This document shows, piece by piece, positions 1 to 6,546 of a stretch of 7,028 nucleotides of DNA; the stretch's first letter is position 1, and every line of letters starts with the position of its first letter. The notes beneath the pieces were generated by a model that was not told where the DNA came from, made no database searches, and saw only the letters and a program-made list of their open reading frames with translations. Source of the DNA: an uncultured Muribaculaceae bacterium (GTDB lineage: Bacteria; Bacteroidota; Bacteroidia; Bacteroidales; Muribaculaceae); assembly GCA_947173755.1 (NCBI GenBank), contig CAMWGM010000077.1, positions 1 through 7,028 of the forward strand, given 5' to 3'. A program made the translations under genes and the position numbers.

Positions 1-144
1 GTCGTGCTTCATTTCAGCGGCGATCTGATTGGAACGTTTTGCAATGATGCAAACAGTTTCATAGACGTTGCCGGTGTCCTCGCTCATAGCGATGAGGTCG
101 CGGGTCTGGGTGTTGAGGGGTGCGTTTGTCTTCTTGTAGTCCAT
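1..144 (-). CDS. rpoZ: DNA-directed RNA polymerase omega subunit, Bacteroidetes type (partial, 3' end outside window)
   Basis: The first 48 residues are visible, from an ATG at 144 to the window edge, so the C-terminus is missing. The protein begins MDYKKTNAPLNTQTRDL and continues with DTGNVYETVCIIAKRSNQIAAEMKHD. The segment VYETVCIIAKRSNQI resembles the conserved helix of omega subunits, where a run of hydrophobic residues leads into an Arg-x-x-Gln. Bacteroidetes omega proteins have this short N-terminus and are usually close to 110 residues long. The family binds the beta' subunit and helps RNA polymerase assemble in the cytoplasm. The gene starts 29 bp after the bamD stop on the same strand. 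No separate promoter is obvious in that gap, so it is probably read from the bamD promoter. The assignment rests on remembered family similarity and on the bamD neighbour. Confidence 0.85.
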   Translation of the reverse strand, partial: MDYKKTNAPLNTQTRDLIAMSEDTGNVYETVCIIAKRSNQIAAEMKHD

Positions 145-173
145 ATTCGCTGGATGTATGTAACTTTCGAGGA

Positions 174-980
174 TTAATCTTTCACGTAGCGACGGGCGAT
201 CTTGAGGATGTTGTCGGCTTCGTCGCGATTGGGGGAATCGGGATAATTGTTGATGAACGAATAATATTCGTCAATTACTTCACGATAACGGTCGGCGCGT
301 TTTTCGGGGACACTTTCGCGTGCTTCCTGATAGCGAGCCTTGAGGATGAGAAGTTCGAGGTCTTCCTTATACTTGGAATAGGGATAGTCTTTGATGGCGT
401 TGCGGGCGACAATGACCGCGCTCTCGTAGTTGTTATCGTCGAGATAGGTTCCGAGATTGTAGTAGAGTTGGGCATTCTCGAGTTGTTTGAGCGTCAGTTT
501 GTCCTGTAGTTCGAAAATTGCGTTCTGAGCGACCGAGACCCTGTCACTGCGGGGGTAATAGTCGAGGAATGACTGGAGTTCTTCGATGGCACGAATGGTG
601 CCGGTCTGGTCGAGCTGAGGTTCGGGTGAGTCGAGATAATACCCGTAACCGGTGTAGAAACGAGCCATTTCGGCATACTTGCCTTTCGGATAATGAGTGT
701 AATATTTGCGGAAAGTCTCAGCCGAATTGTCGTAATCCTTGTTGTCGAAATAGCATAGACCGAGAAGGTAAAGGGATTCCTCAGCCTTTTCGGAGCCTTT
801 AAATATGGCAGCCACTCCCTCGAGGGCGGTAGCGGCCTGGGTGTATCGCTGCTGCTCGTAGGCACGGCGTGCGAAATCGAGGCGCACCTCGGGGTCGTTG
901 CTTTTGAGCACACGCTGATACTCGCCGCACGATGCGAGCGAAAGGGCTGCGATTAAGATAACAAATAGGCGTTTGAGCAT
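174..980 (-). CDS. bamD: Outer membrane protein assembly factor BamD, TPR lipoprotein
   Basis: This encodes 268 residues. BamD is a periplasm-facing lipoprotein of the Bam complex, which folds beta-barrel proteins into the outer membrane by working with BamA. The N-terminus is a lipoprotein signal peptide: basic MLKR, a hydrophobic stretch, then lipobox LASC with the lipidated Cys at residue 18. The rest is helical tetratricopeptide-like repeats, for example around EKAEESLYLLGLCYFDNKDYDNS and again around YYNLGTYLDDNNYESA. The pattern of Tyr/Leu/Ala with Tyr-Pro at repeat ends (HYP, YYP, DYP, NYP) is typical of BamD. The length suits Bacteroidetes BamD, slightly longer than the E. coli protein. 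The start at 980 is fixed by the signal peptide. A -7 promoter box lies at 1041-1050, giving a leader of roughly 55 nt. rpoZ follows 29 bp downstream in the probable same transcript. Confidence 0.93.
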   Translation of the reverse strand: MLKRLFVILIAALSLASCGEYQRVLKSNDPEVRLDFARRAYEQQRYTQAATALEGVAAIFKGSEKAEESLYLLGLCYFDNKDYDNSAETFRKYYTHYPKGKYAEMARFYTGYGYYLDSPEPQLDQTGTIRAIEELQSFLDYYPRSDRVSVAQNAIFELQDKLTLKQLENAQLYYNLGTYLDDNNYESAVIVARNAIKDYPYSKYKEDLELLILKARYQEARESVPEKRADRYREVIDEYYSFINNYPDSPNRDEADNILKIARRYVKD

Positions 981-1040
981 ATTTCGAGTAGAATCTTGTT
1001 CAGATTAGTGATGGTTTTGATAGCGCAGGGCTTTTCAACC

Positions 1041-1050
1041 TGCAAAATTA
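1041..1050 (-). promoter_or_regulatory. Predicted bamD promoter, -7 box
   Basis: Read on the minus strand this is TAATTTTGCA, an exact match to the Bacteroidetes sigma-ABfr -7 consensus TAnnTTTG. No good -33 TTTG is seen 19-21 bp upstream, so the upstream half is weak. The position gives a leader of roughly 55 nt before the bamD ATG. The same ten bases form the -7 boxes of the divergent hydrolase gene and of panC. Confidence 0.65.
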
Positions 1051-1105
1051 CTATAATTCTGATAAAAATCCATGAAATAAATGAATATATTTTTATAATT
1101 ATCCT

Positions 1106-1115
1106 TAATTTTGCA
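1106..1115 (+). promoter_or_regulatory. Predicted promoter of the family 10 glycosylhydrolase gene, -7 box
   Basis: The sequence TAATTTTGCA matches TAnnTTTG exactly. It ends 20 bp before the ATG at 1136, so the leader would be only about 15 nt. The upstream region is very A/T-rich but I see no clear -33 TTTG at the proper spacing. There is no Shine-Dalgarno sequence before the start, as is usual in this phylum. Confidence 0.65.
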
Positions 1116-1135
1116 CTCTCTTAACCGAATTCAGT

Positions 1136-2629
1136 ATGAAAAGATATATAGTTACCTTAATTTTAGCGTTGACAATCGGTGTTATGATGCCTGCCCCGGG
1201 GTCGCCAAAGCGGGAGATGCGCGGAGTATGGCTGGCAACGGCGTGGGGTATCGACTGGCCTTCGCGTCAAGGCACCGATGCTTCCTGCGAAAAGATGCAG
1301 AAGGCTCAGTTGAAGAAAATTGTCGATCTTTGTCAAGAGTTGCGGCTCACGACAATCTTCTTTCAGGTTCGCCCCATGGGGGATGCTTTCTATGAATCTA
1401 CCTCCGAACCCTGGAGCAGTTATCTGACGGGAAAGCGAGGCACCGAACCCGGTTATGATCCGCTGGAGTATATGATAGAACTTTGTCATGAAAGAGGGAT
1501 AGAGTGCTACGCATGGGTAAATCCATTCAGATGGAGTGCGGGTGCAGCCTGGGACAGCGAACGAGACAGGAAGTGGAAACGAGAGGGACTGCTTCTGACG
1601 CACGGGAAGTATACCGTGTTCAATCCCGGACTCGAGGAGGCACGGCAGCATGTGGTGGAAGTTTGCCGGGAGATTGTGACAGGATATGATGTCGACGGCC
1701 TCGTATGGGATGATTATTTTTATCCTAACAAAATACCGGAAGGGGAGGGCACACCTGATTACGCATTGTATAAGAAGGAGGCTCCGCACATGTCGCAGGG
1801 TGACTGGCGGAGAGCAAATGTCCATAAAACAGTGGCCGATGTGAGCGCAATGGTGAGAGACGAGCGTCCGGGAGTAAGATTCGGAATATCTCCGGCAGGA
1901 GTTGCAGGGAAAAGCAATACTTCGTCGGACAAATGGATGGTCGATGCAATAGATGTCAAGGCTGCTGATTGGCAATACAATGATATATATTCCGATCCGT
2001 TGGGCTGGCTCTACCAGGGCACAATTGACTTCATATCGCCGCAGATATACTGGTCATCGGATCATCCGACAGCACCCTATGTTGAAATCGCCGACTGGTG
2101 GAGCGAGACCGCGTCGAAGCACGACACACATTTCTACAGTTCGATGACGATGGAGAGAATAGAAAAAGGAAACCTTAGGGCTAACTGCCGCGAGATCGCG
2201 CGTCAGGTCGAACATAACCGTCGTCTGTGTCGCGACGGTGCTCCGGGATCGGTGCTCTACAGTGCGAAATTCCTTGAAAAAATCAAACCGGAATTGTCAG
2301 ATGTGTTTGATCGGCCGGCAATCGTTCCGGCACTCGGGAAGGCCGACGGCCCGGTTGCCGTTCCGTTAAACTTGTGTCGCAAGGAGGATACGCTGCAGTG
2401 GGAAAGTGCAACGATAGATGAGCGCGATTGCGAACGCTATACTGTCTATGCTTTTCCCCGGGGAACCGATGTGATGACTGAGGATGGCATTGACGGACGA
2501 TATCTCGTGGCCACTGTCTATGACACTCGATTTGTTTTACCGGAAACTCTGCGTCAGAGAGGAATGCGTTACGCTGTCTGCACCCTCACCGGTCGAGGCC
2601 ACGAAAGTGAGCCGGTCATTGTTGATTGA
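1136..2629 (+). CDS. Secreted family 10 glycosylhydrolase (GHL10/DUF187, YngK/DigH-like) with C-terminal FN3-like region
   Basis: This encodes 497 residues. Residues 1 to about 22 form a signal peptide (MKRY, then a hydrophobic stretch) with no lipobox Cys, so the product is probably periplasmic or secreted. The GHL10 barrel follows almost at once. It opens with EMRGVWLATAWGIDWPS at 27-43 and continues with FFQVRPMGDAFYES at 75-88, PGYDPL at 105-110 and CYAWVNPFR at 124-132. Then come DGLVWDDYFYP at 187-197, RFGISPAGVAG at 248-258 and DFISPQIYW at 298-306. Acidic residues in WDDYFYP are candidate active-site residues by analogy with related barrels. From about 408 to the end, alternating short strands (LQWESAT, YTVYAFPRG, RYAVCTL) look like a fibronectin type III domain. 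Known relatives include Bacillus YngK and E. coli DigH (YddW), the latter acting on peptidoglycan glycan strands lacking stem peptides. The substrate here is unproven. The 3' end overlaps the convergent small gene by 14 bp. Confidence 0.88.
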   Translation: MKRYIVTLILALTIGVMMPAPGSPKREMRGVWLATAWGIDWPSRQGTDASCEKMQKAQLKKIVDLCQELRLTTIFFQVRPMGDAFYESTSEPWSSYLTGKRGTEPGYDPLEYMIELCHERGIECYAWVNPFRWSAGAAWDSERDRKWKREGLLLTHGKYTVFNPGLEEARQHVVEVCREIVTGYDVDGLVWDDYFYPNKIPEGEGTPDYALYKKEAPHMSQGDWRRANVHKTVADVSAMVRDERPGVRFGISPAGVAGKSNTSSDKWMVDAIDVKAADWQYNDIYSDPLGWLYQGTIDFISPQIYWSSDHPTAPYVEIADWWSETASKHDTHFYSSMTMERIEKGNLRANCREIARQVEHNRRLCRDGAPGSVLYSAKFLEKIKPELSDVFDRPAIVPALGKADGPVAVPLNLCRKEDTLQWESATIDERDCERYTVYAFPRGTDVMTEDGIDGRYLVATVYDTRFVLPETLRQRGMRYAVCTLTGRGHESEPVIVD

Positions 2630-2828
2630 GACGCCGCTCGGTGTCCTGACGGACGTAGAATCTAATGATCGCATACAGCACCTTCTGCATCGGCGAAAGA
2701 ATTGTGTCCGGATTCTCTCCAAGTATATATTCCATGCTGAGCGCCTGTGAGATTACCGAACGGTCGTCGGGAGTCATGGAGTTGATGGTCTGAATGACGC
2801 GAGGAGTGATAACGAATGAAGATGTCAT
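2616..2828 (-). CDS. Small conserved-looking protein of unknown function, 70 residues
   Basis: I do not recognise a named family. The protein begins MTSSFVITPRVIQTINSM and ends in DTERRLNQQ. It has no Cys, no signal peptide and no convincing membrane segment, so it is probably cytoplasmic. It looks mostly helical, with a first helix near 10-18, a second near 20-35 and a third near 46-62 (MQKVLYAIIRFYVR) that is amphipathic and followed by a charged tail. The central SMEYILGENPDTILSPMQ has the look of a loop between helices. Two things argue that it is real. An exact -7 box (TACCTTTGCA) sits about 30 bp before its ATG, and the frame continues past the end of the hydrolase gene, so it is not merely that gene's antisense shadow. 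I have an impression of similar short proteins in other Bacteroidales, which I cannot verify here. Confidence 0.68.
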   Translation of the reverse strand: MTSSFVITPRVIQTINSMTPDDRSVISQALSMEYILGENPDTILSPMQKVLYAIIRFYVRQDTERRLNQQ

Positions 2829-2858
2829 GGCTTTAAAGTCTTGATTTGAAGATTATAC

Positions 2859-2868
2859 TGCAAAGGTA
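2859..2868 (-). promoter_or_regulatory. Predicted promoter of the 70-residue protein gene, -7 box
   Basis: On the minus strand this reads TACCTTTGCA, an exact TAnnTTTG with the same GCA ending as the other promoters in the window. It would give a leader of about 25 nt to the ATG at 2828. The -33 region is T-rich but lacks a clear TTTG. Confidence 0.58.
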
Positions 2869-2973
2869 AAAGCGGTGTGGGTAAAAATGTTGCTCATATA
2901 ACTTAAATGATGTAAATTTTGTCCAAGCAGAAACGCTATATTATAATATGTGGTTTGCCTGAAGGAAATTTAT

Positions 2974-3006
2974 TTTGTATTAACCGGAATAATGCGTAAT
3001 TTTGCA
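2974..3006 (+). promoter_or_regulatory. Predicted promoter of the panC-panD-ffh-folD operon (TTTG-N19-TAnnTTTG)
   Basis: The -33 TTTG lies at 2974-2977 and the -7 TAATTTTG at 2997-3004, separated by 19 bp. This is a full match to the Bacteroidetes housekeeping promoter and the best in the window. Transcription should start near 3010, leaving a leader of about 25 nt to the panC ATG at 3038. No riboswitch or other long leader structure fits into that space. Confidence 0.8.
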
Positions 3007-3037
3007 AACTGAATAAAACCGAATTTCCCCAATTGGA

Positions 3038-3892
3038 ATGGAAATAATCAGAACAGTCAAAGAACTCCGTGACCGCCTTCAGGCCGAACATGCCGAAGGT
3101 CGCAAGATAGGGCTTGTTCCTACGATGGGAGCCCTCCATGCAGGACATATATCTTTGGTCGACCGTGCCCGCGGCGAAAACGATGTTGTCGTTGTGAGCG
3201 TGTTCGTCAACCCGACCCAATTCAATAATCCCACCGATCTGGCCACATATCCCCGCACAGAGGAAGCAGATGTTGAAAAACTTGAAGCAGCGGGAGCAGA
3301 TATCGCATTCATCCCTTCAGTCGACGAGATTTACCCCGAGCCGGACACGAGAGAGTTTGATCTCGGTCCCGTGGCTGAGGTGATGGAAGGTGCAATGCGC
3401 CCCGGACACTTCAACGGCGTAGCGCAGATCGTCAGCAAACTTTTCAGATATGTCGAGCCCACCAATGCTTATTTCGGCGAAAAAGATTTTCAGCAGATCG
3501 CTGTGATCAGAAAGATGGCCGAGATCGAGGGTTTCGACACGCTCAACATCGTTGATTGCCCGATCAAACGCGAGTCTGACGGGTTGGCGATGAGTTCGCG
3601 CAACGTCCGTCTGACTCCCGAGCAAAGAGAAATGGCTCCCGTGATCCACCGTACTCTCGACGAAAGCAATGTCTGGGCTAACGACCACACTGTGGAGCAG
3701 ACCAAGAAATTTGTCATCGACACGATCAACTCTTTCCCGTTCATGAACGTGGAGTATTATGAGATAGTTGATGCTAAGACTCTTCTGCCTATCAGTGACT
3801 GGGCAGATGCTGAGCAGGCTGTCGGGTGTGTCACCGTTTATTGCGGAGATGTGCGTCTGATTGATAATATCAAATATACCCGCCGGCCATGA
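3038..3892 (+). CDS. panC: Pantothenate synthetase (pantoate--beta-alanine ligase)
   Basis: This encodes 284 residues, full length for the family. PanC joins pantoate and beta-alanine with ATP, through a pantoyl-adenylate intermediate, to make pantothenate (vitamin B5) in the cytoplasm. The nucleotidyl-transferase signature PTMGALHAGH at 28-37 carries the HIGH-like motif. FVNPTQF at 56-62 and RPGHFNGV at 121-128 line the pantoate and ATP sites. FGEKDFQQ at 146-153 and SDGLAMSSRN at 180-189 (the KMSKS-like loop) complete the active site. All expected catalytic residues, including His34, His37, Lys149 and Ser186-Arg188, are present. The gene is first in the operon. Its stop overlaps the panD start in the ATGA at 3889-3892, so translation of the two is probably coupled. 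The ATG at 3038 is the only start that keeps the usual N-terminus, and no Shine-Dalgarno precedes it. Confidence 0.97.
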   Translation: MEIIRTVKELRDRLQAEHAEGRKIGLVPTMGALHAGHISLVDRARGENDVVVVSVFVNPTQFNNPTDLATYPRTEEADVEKLEAAGADIAFIPSVDEIYPEPDTREFDLGPVAEVMEGAMRPGHFNGVAQIVSKLFRYVEPTNAYFGEKDFQQIAVIRKMAEIEGFDTLNIVDCPIKRESDGLAMSSRNVRLTPEQREMAPVIHRTLDESNVWANDHTVEQTKKFVIDTINSFPFMNVEYYEIVDAKTLLPISDWADAEQAVGCVTVYCGDVRLIDNIKYTRRP

Positions 3893-4239
3893 CAATCGAG
3901 ATAATGAAGAGCAAGATCCATCGCGTCACCGTCACGGAAGCGCGTCTGGATTACATCGGAAGTATCACAATAGATCGTGATCTGATGGATGCCGCCGGAA
4001 TTTTCCCCGGCGAGAGAGTCTATATTGTCGACAACAACAACGGTGAGCGTTTTGACACATATGCCATTGAGGGCGAACGAGGGTCGGGCGTCGTCTGTCT
4101 CAACGGAGCAGCGGCCCGCAAAGTGCAGGTAGGCGACGTTGTGATAATCATGGCTTATGCACATATGACCCCTGAAGAGGCTGTCGGTTTCTCGCCGAAG
4201 GTCATTTTCCCCGATACGCTTACCAACCGTCTGGTTTAA
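3889..4239 (+). CDS. panD: Aspartate 1-decarboxylase precursor, pyruvoyl-dependent
   Basis: This encodes 116 residues, the usual PanD length. The enzyme decarboxylates L-aspartate to beta-alanine, the substrate of PanC just upstream. The proenzyme cleaves itself between Gly24 and Ser25 (YIGSIT), turning Ser25 into the pyruvoyl cofactor. Other key residues are in place: Lys9 (KSKIHR), Tyr22, Arg54, Thr57 and Tyr58 (GERFDTY), and the NGAAAR loop at 72-77. The start at 3889, inside the panC stop, gives the normal MTIEIMKSKIHR N-terminus. The internal Met6 would remove residues that homologues keep. The end, FPDTLTNRLV, matches the typical Bacteroidetes C-terminus. ffh follows after 13 bp. E. coli-type PanD needs a maturation partner (PanZ), but none is visible here. 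Confidence 0.97.
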   Translation: MTIEIMKSKIHRVTVTEARLDYIGSITIDRDLMDAAGIFPGERVYIVDNNNGERFDTYAIEGERGSGVVCLNGAAARKVQVGDVVIIMAYAHMTPEEAVGFSPKVIFPDTLTNRLV

Positions 4240-4252
4240 CTATTGAATTAAT

Positions 4253-5614
4253 ATGTTTGAAAATCTGAGCGAACGCCTCGAGCGAAGTTTTAAAATACTC
4301 AAAGGTGAAGGAAAAATCACCGAAATCAACGTTGCCGAAACCCTGAAGGATGTGCGCCGCGCGCTGTTGGAAGCCGATGTCAACTTTAAGGTAGCCAAAC
4401 AGTTCACCGACGATGTCAAGACTAAGGCGCTCGGTCAGAACGTGCTGACTGCGGTCAAGCCGGGCGAACTCATGGTGAAGATCGTTCATGACGAACTTGC
4501 CACCTTGATGGGGGGTGAAACCGCCAAGGTCAATCTTTCCGGTAATCCTTCCGTGATACTTATGTCCGGTCTTCAAGGTTCCGGCAAGACCACCTTCTCC
4601 GGCAAACTCGCCAAACGTTTCAAAAGCACTCAGGGCAAGCGTCCTCTGCTCGTGGCATGCGACGTCTATCGTCCTGCTGCTATTGATCAGTTGAAGGTGC
4701 TCGCCCAGCAGATCGACGTTCCGGTATATACCGAAGAGGGCAACAAAAATCCTGTCGAGATAGCCGAGAACGCCATCAAATATGCCAAAGCAAATCACTA
4801 CGATCTCGTGATCATCGATACAGCCGGCCGTCTTGCGGTCGACGAACAGATGATGCAGGAGATTGCAGCCATAAAGAAGGCTGTCAAGCCCCAGGAAACA
4901 CTTTTCGTGGTAGACTCCATGACCGGCCAGGACGCGGTGAATACTGCCAAGGAATTCAACGACCGTCTCGACTTCGACGGAGTGGTGCTCACCAAACTCG
5001 ACGGTGATACCCGAGGTGGTGCAGCTCTCTCGATCCGCAGCGTTGTCACCAAACCGATCAAATTCGTCGGTACGGGCGAAAAACTTGACGCCGTCGATCT
5101 TTTCCACCCTTCCCGCATGGCCGACCGTATCCTCGGGATGGGCGACATCGTATCGCTCGTCGAGAAAGCCCAGAACGCCTACGACGAGAAGCAGGCACGC
5201 GAACTCCAGCGCAAGATCGCAAAAAACCAGTTTAACTTCAACGACTTCCTCCAGCAGATCCAGCAGATCCAGAAAATGGGAAATCTCAAGGAACTTGCAT
5301 CAATGATTCCGGGAATCGGAAAGGCAATAAAGGATGTCGATATCGATAACAACGCCTTCAAGAGCATCGAGGCCATCATCTACTCGATGACTGCCGAGGA
5401 GCGCGAGCATCCCGAGATACTCAACGGAAGCCGCCGCAAGCGCATCGCACGCGGATCAGGTTCAGACATTCAGGAGGTGAACCGACTGATCAAACAGTTT
5501 GACGACGCCCGCAAGATGATGAAGGCTGTTTCAGGCTTCAACGGTATGAAGAATCCTATGGCCATGATGCGCGGCATGAAGGCCATGAGAGGAATGGGCG
5601 GAATGCGCCGATAA
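4253..5614 (+). CDS. ffh: Signal recognition particle protein Ffh (SRP54), GTPase
   Basis: This encodes 453 residues. Ffh binds 4.5S/SRP RNA and the signal sequences of nascent inner membrane proteins, then docks with the receptor FtsY. The N domain (1 to about 90) has the helical ALLEADVNFKVA motif at 37-48. The G domain carries the P-loop GLQGSGKTT at 106-114, DVYRPAAIDQL at 137-147, DTAGR at 189-193 and TKLDGDTRGGAALS at 247-260. The M domain begins near 295. It holds the RNA-binding ARGSGSDIQEVNRLIKQF motif at 399-416 and a methionine-rich tail ending in MRGMGGMRR. All GTPase motifs are intact. The gene lies 13 bp after panD and 28 bp before folD on the same strand, so one transcript is likely. 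The start is preceded by A/T-rich sequence without a Shine-Dalgarno. The SRP RNA gene itself is not in this window. Confidence 0.98.
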   Translation: MFENLSERLERSFKILKGEGKITEINVAETLKDVRRALLEADVNFKVAKQFTDDVKTKALGQNVLTAVKPGELMVKIVHDELATLMGGETAKVNLSGNPSVILMSGLQGSGKTTFSGKLAKRFKSTQGKRPLLVACDVYRPAAIDQLKVLAQQIDVPVYTEEGNKNPVEIAENAIKYAKANHYDLVIIDTAGRLAVDEQMMQEIAAIKKAVKPQETLFVVDSMTGQDAVNTAKEFNDRLDFDGVVLTKLDGDTRGGAALSIRSVVTKPIKFVGTGEKLDAVDLFHPSRMADRILGMGDIVSLVEKAQNAYDEKQARELQRKIAKNQFNFNDFLQQIQQIQKMGNLKELASMIPGIGKAIKDVDIDNNAFKSIEAIIYSMTAEEREHPEILNGSRRKRIARGSGSDIQEVNRLIKQFDDARKMMKAVSGFNGMKNPMAMMRGMKAMRGMGGMRR

Positions 5615-5642
5615 CCCTAACTCACAAAAAAGAATATTCAGA

Positions 5643-6524
5643 ATGACACTGATTGACGGCAAAAAAGTAGCCGATGATATAAAGAAAGAGATCGCGGCCG
5701 AAGTCGAGGCCATGGTGGCACGTGGGGAGAAACGCCCCCATCTGGCCGCTATTCTCGTCGGACATGACGGAGGTAGCGAGACCTATGTGGCCAATAAAGT
5801 GAAGGCATGCGAGGCTTGCGGTTTCAAGTCGACACTTATCCGCTTCGAGGACGATGTGACCGAAGAGAAACTTCTAGAGACCATCGCCGGTCTCAATGCC
5901 GATCCTGACGTGGACGGCTTCATAGTCCAGTTGCCTCTTCCCCGTCATATCTCCGAGCAGAAAATCATCGAGGCCATCGACTATCGCAAGGATGTCGACG
6001 GATTTCATCCCGTCAATGTCGGCCGGATGTCCATCGGTCTTCCCTGTTTCGTTTCAGCAACTCCTGCCGGCATCATAGAACTGCTCCGCAGATATGAAAT
6101 TCCTACCAAGGGAGCCAAATGTGTCGTTCTCGGCAGAAGCAATATCGTCGGAAAGCCTGTGGCAAACCTTATGATGCAGAAAGCCTATCCCGGCAACGCT
6201 ACTGTAACGGTGCTTCACAGTGCATCGAAAGATATCAAGGAGACATGCGCTGAGGCCGACATAATTATCGCTGCTCTCGGATCGCCGCTCTTCGTTACCG
6301 CTGATATGGTCAAGCCGGGAGCGACTATCATCGATGTCGGTACTACCCGTGTCCCCGATGCTACGCGAAAGAGCGGTTTCCGTCTGCGGGGTGATGTCGA
6401 TTTCGACAACGTGGCCGAGAAATGTGCTTTCATCACGCCGGTACCCGGTGGAGTAGGGCCGATGACCATCTGCTCGCTGATGAAGAACACACTTCTCGCT
6501 GCTAAGAAGGAAATATATTCGTAA
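5643..6524 (+). CDS. folD: Bifunctional methylenetetrahydrofolate dehydrogenase / methenyltetrahydrofolate cyclohydrolase
   Basis: This encodes 293 residues, normal for FolD. The cytoplasmic enzyme oxidises 5,10-methylene-THF to 5,10-methenyl-THF with NAD(P)+ and hydrolyses that to 10-formyl-THF. This supplies one-carbon units for purines and formyl-Met-tRNA. The catalytic Tyr48 and Lys52 lie in ETYVANKVKACE at 46-57, a Y-x3-K arrangement. QLPLPRH at 95-101 and KDVDGFHPVNVGR at 115-127 form the folate site. The Rossmann fold has VVLGRSNIVGKPV at 160-172. PVPGGVGPMT at 266-275 is the family signature near the C-terminus. The gene is 28 bp after ffh. The spacer is A-rich just before the ATG and has no Shine-Dalgarno sequence. 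The last residue is 22 bp before the left arm of a strong terminator hairpin, making folD the last gene of the operon. Confidence 0.97.
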   Translation: MTLIDGKKVADDIKKEIAAEVEAMVARGEKRPHLAAILVGHDGGSETYVANKVKACEACGFKSTLIRFEDDVTEEKLLETIAGLNADPDVDGFIVQLPLPRHISEQKIIEAIDYRKDVDGFHPVNVGRMSIGLPCFVSATPAGIIELLRRYEIPTKGAKCVVLGRSNIVGKPVANLMMQKAYPGNATVTVLHSASKDIKETCAEADIIIAALGSPLFVTADMVKPGATIIDVGTTRVPDATRKSGFRLRGDVDFDNVAEKCAFITPVPGGVGPMTICSLMKNTLLAAKKEIYS

Positions 6525-6546
6525 AAAAAGTTATTGAAAATTTACA

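Noticed and set aside
120..509. A 129-codon plus-strand frame inside bamD
   Set aside because: It is antisense to the repeats of BamD, and its product is a low-complexity Val/Ile/Gly/Phe string.
1025..1043. A GCAGG / CCTGC inverted repeat near the bamD transcription start
   Set aside because: There are only five base pairs around a nine-base spacer, overlapping the -7 box ending; too short to call an operator or a leader hairpin.
1163..1975. A 270-codon open frame antisense to the hydrolase gene
   Set aside because: It lies wholly inside a gene with a recognisable GHL10 domain, has no promoter box near its start, and its composition (many Cys, His, Pro and Ser) is that of a shadow frame.
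2829..3037. A riboswitch or leader RNA before panC
   Set aside because: The predicted start of transcription leaves only about 25 nt before the ATG, with no room for a structured leader.
3317..3895. A 192-codon open frame antisense to panC
   Set aside because: panC is intact with every catalytic motif, so this is the complementary strand of a well-conserved gene.
4220..5107. A 295-codon open frame antisense to ffh
   Set aside because: All conserved GTPase motifs of Ffh are on the plus strand here. The antisense frame is open only because of codon bias in ffh, and its product resembles no protein I know.
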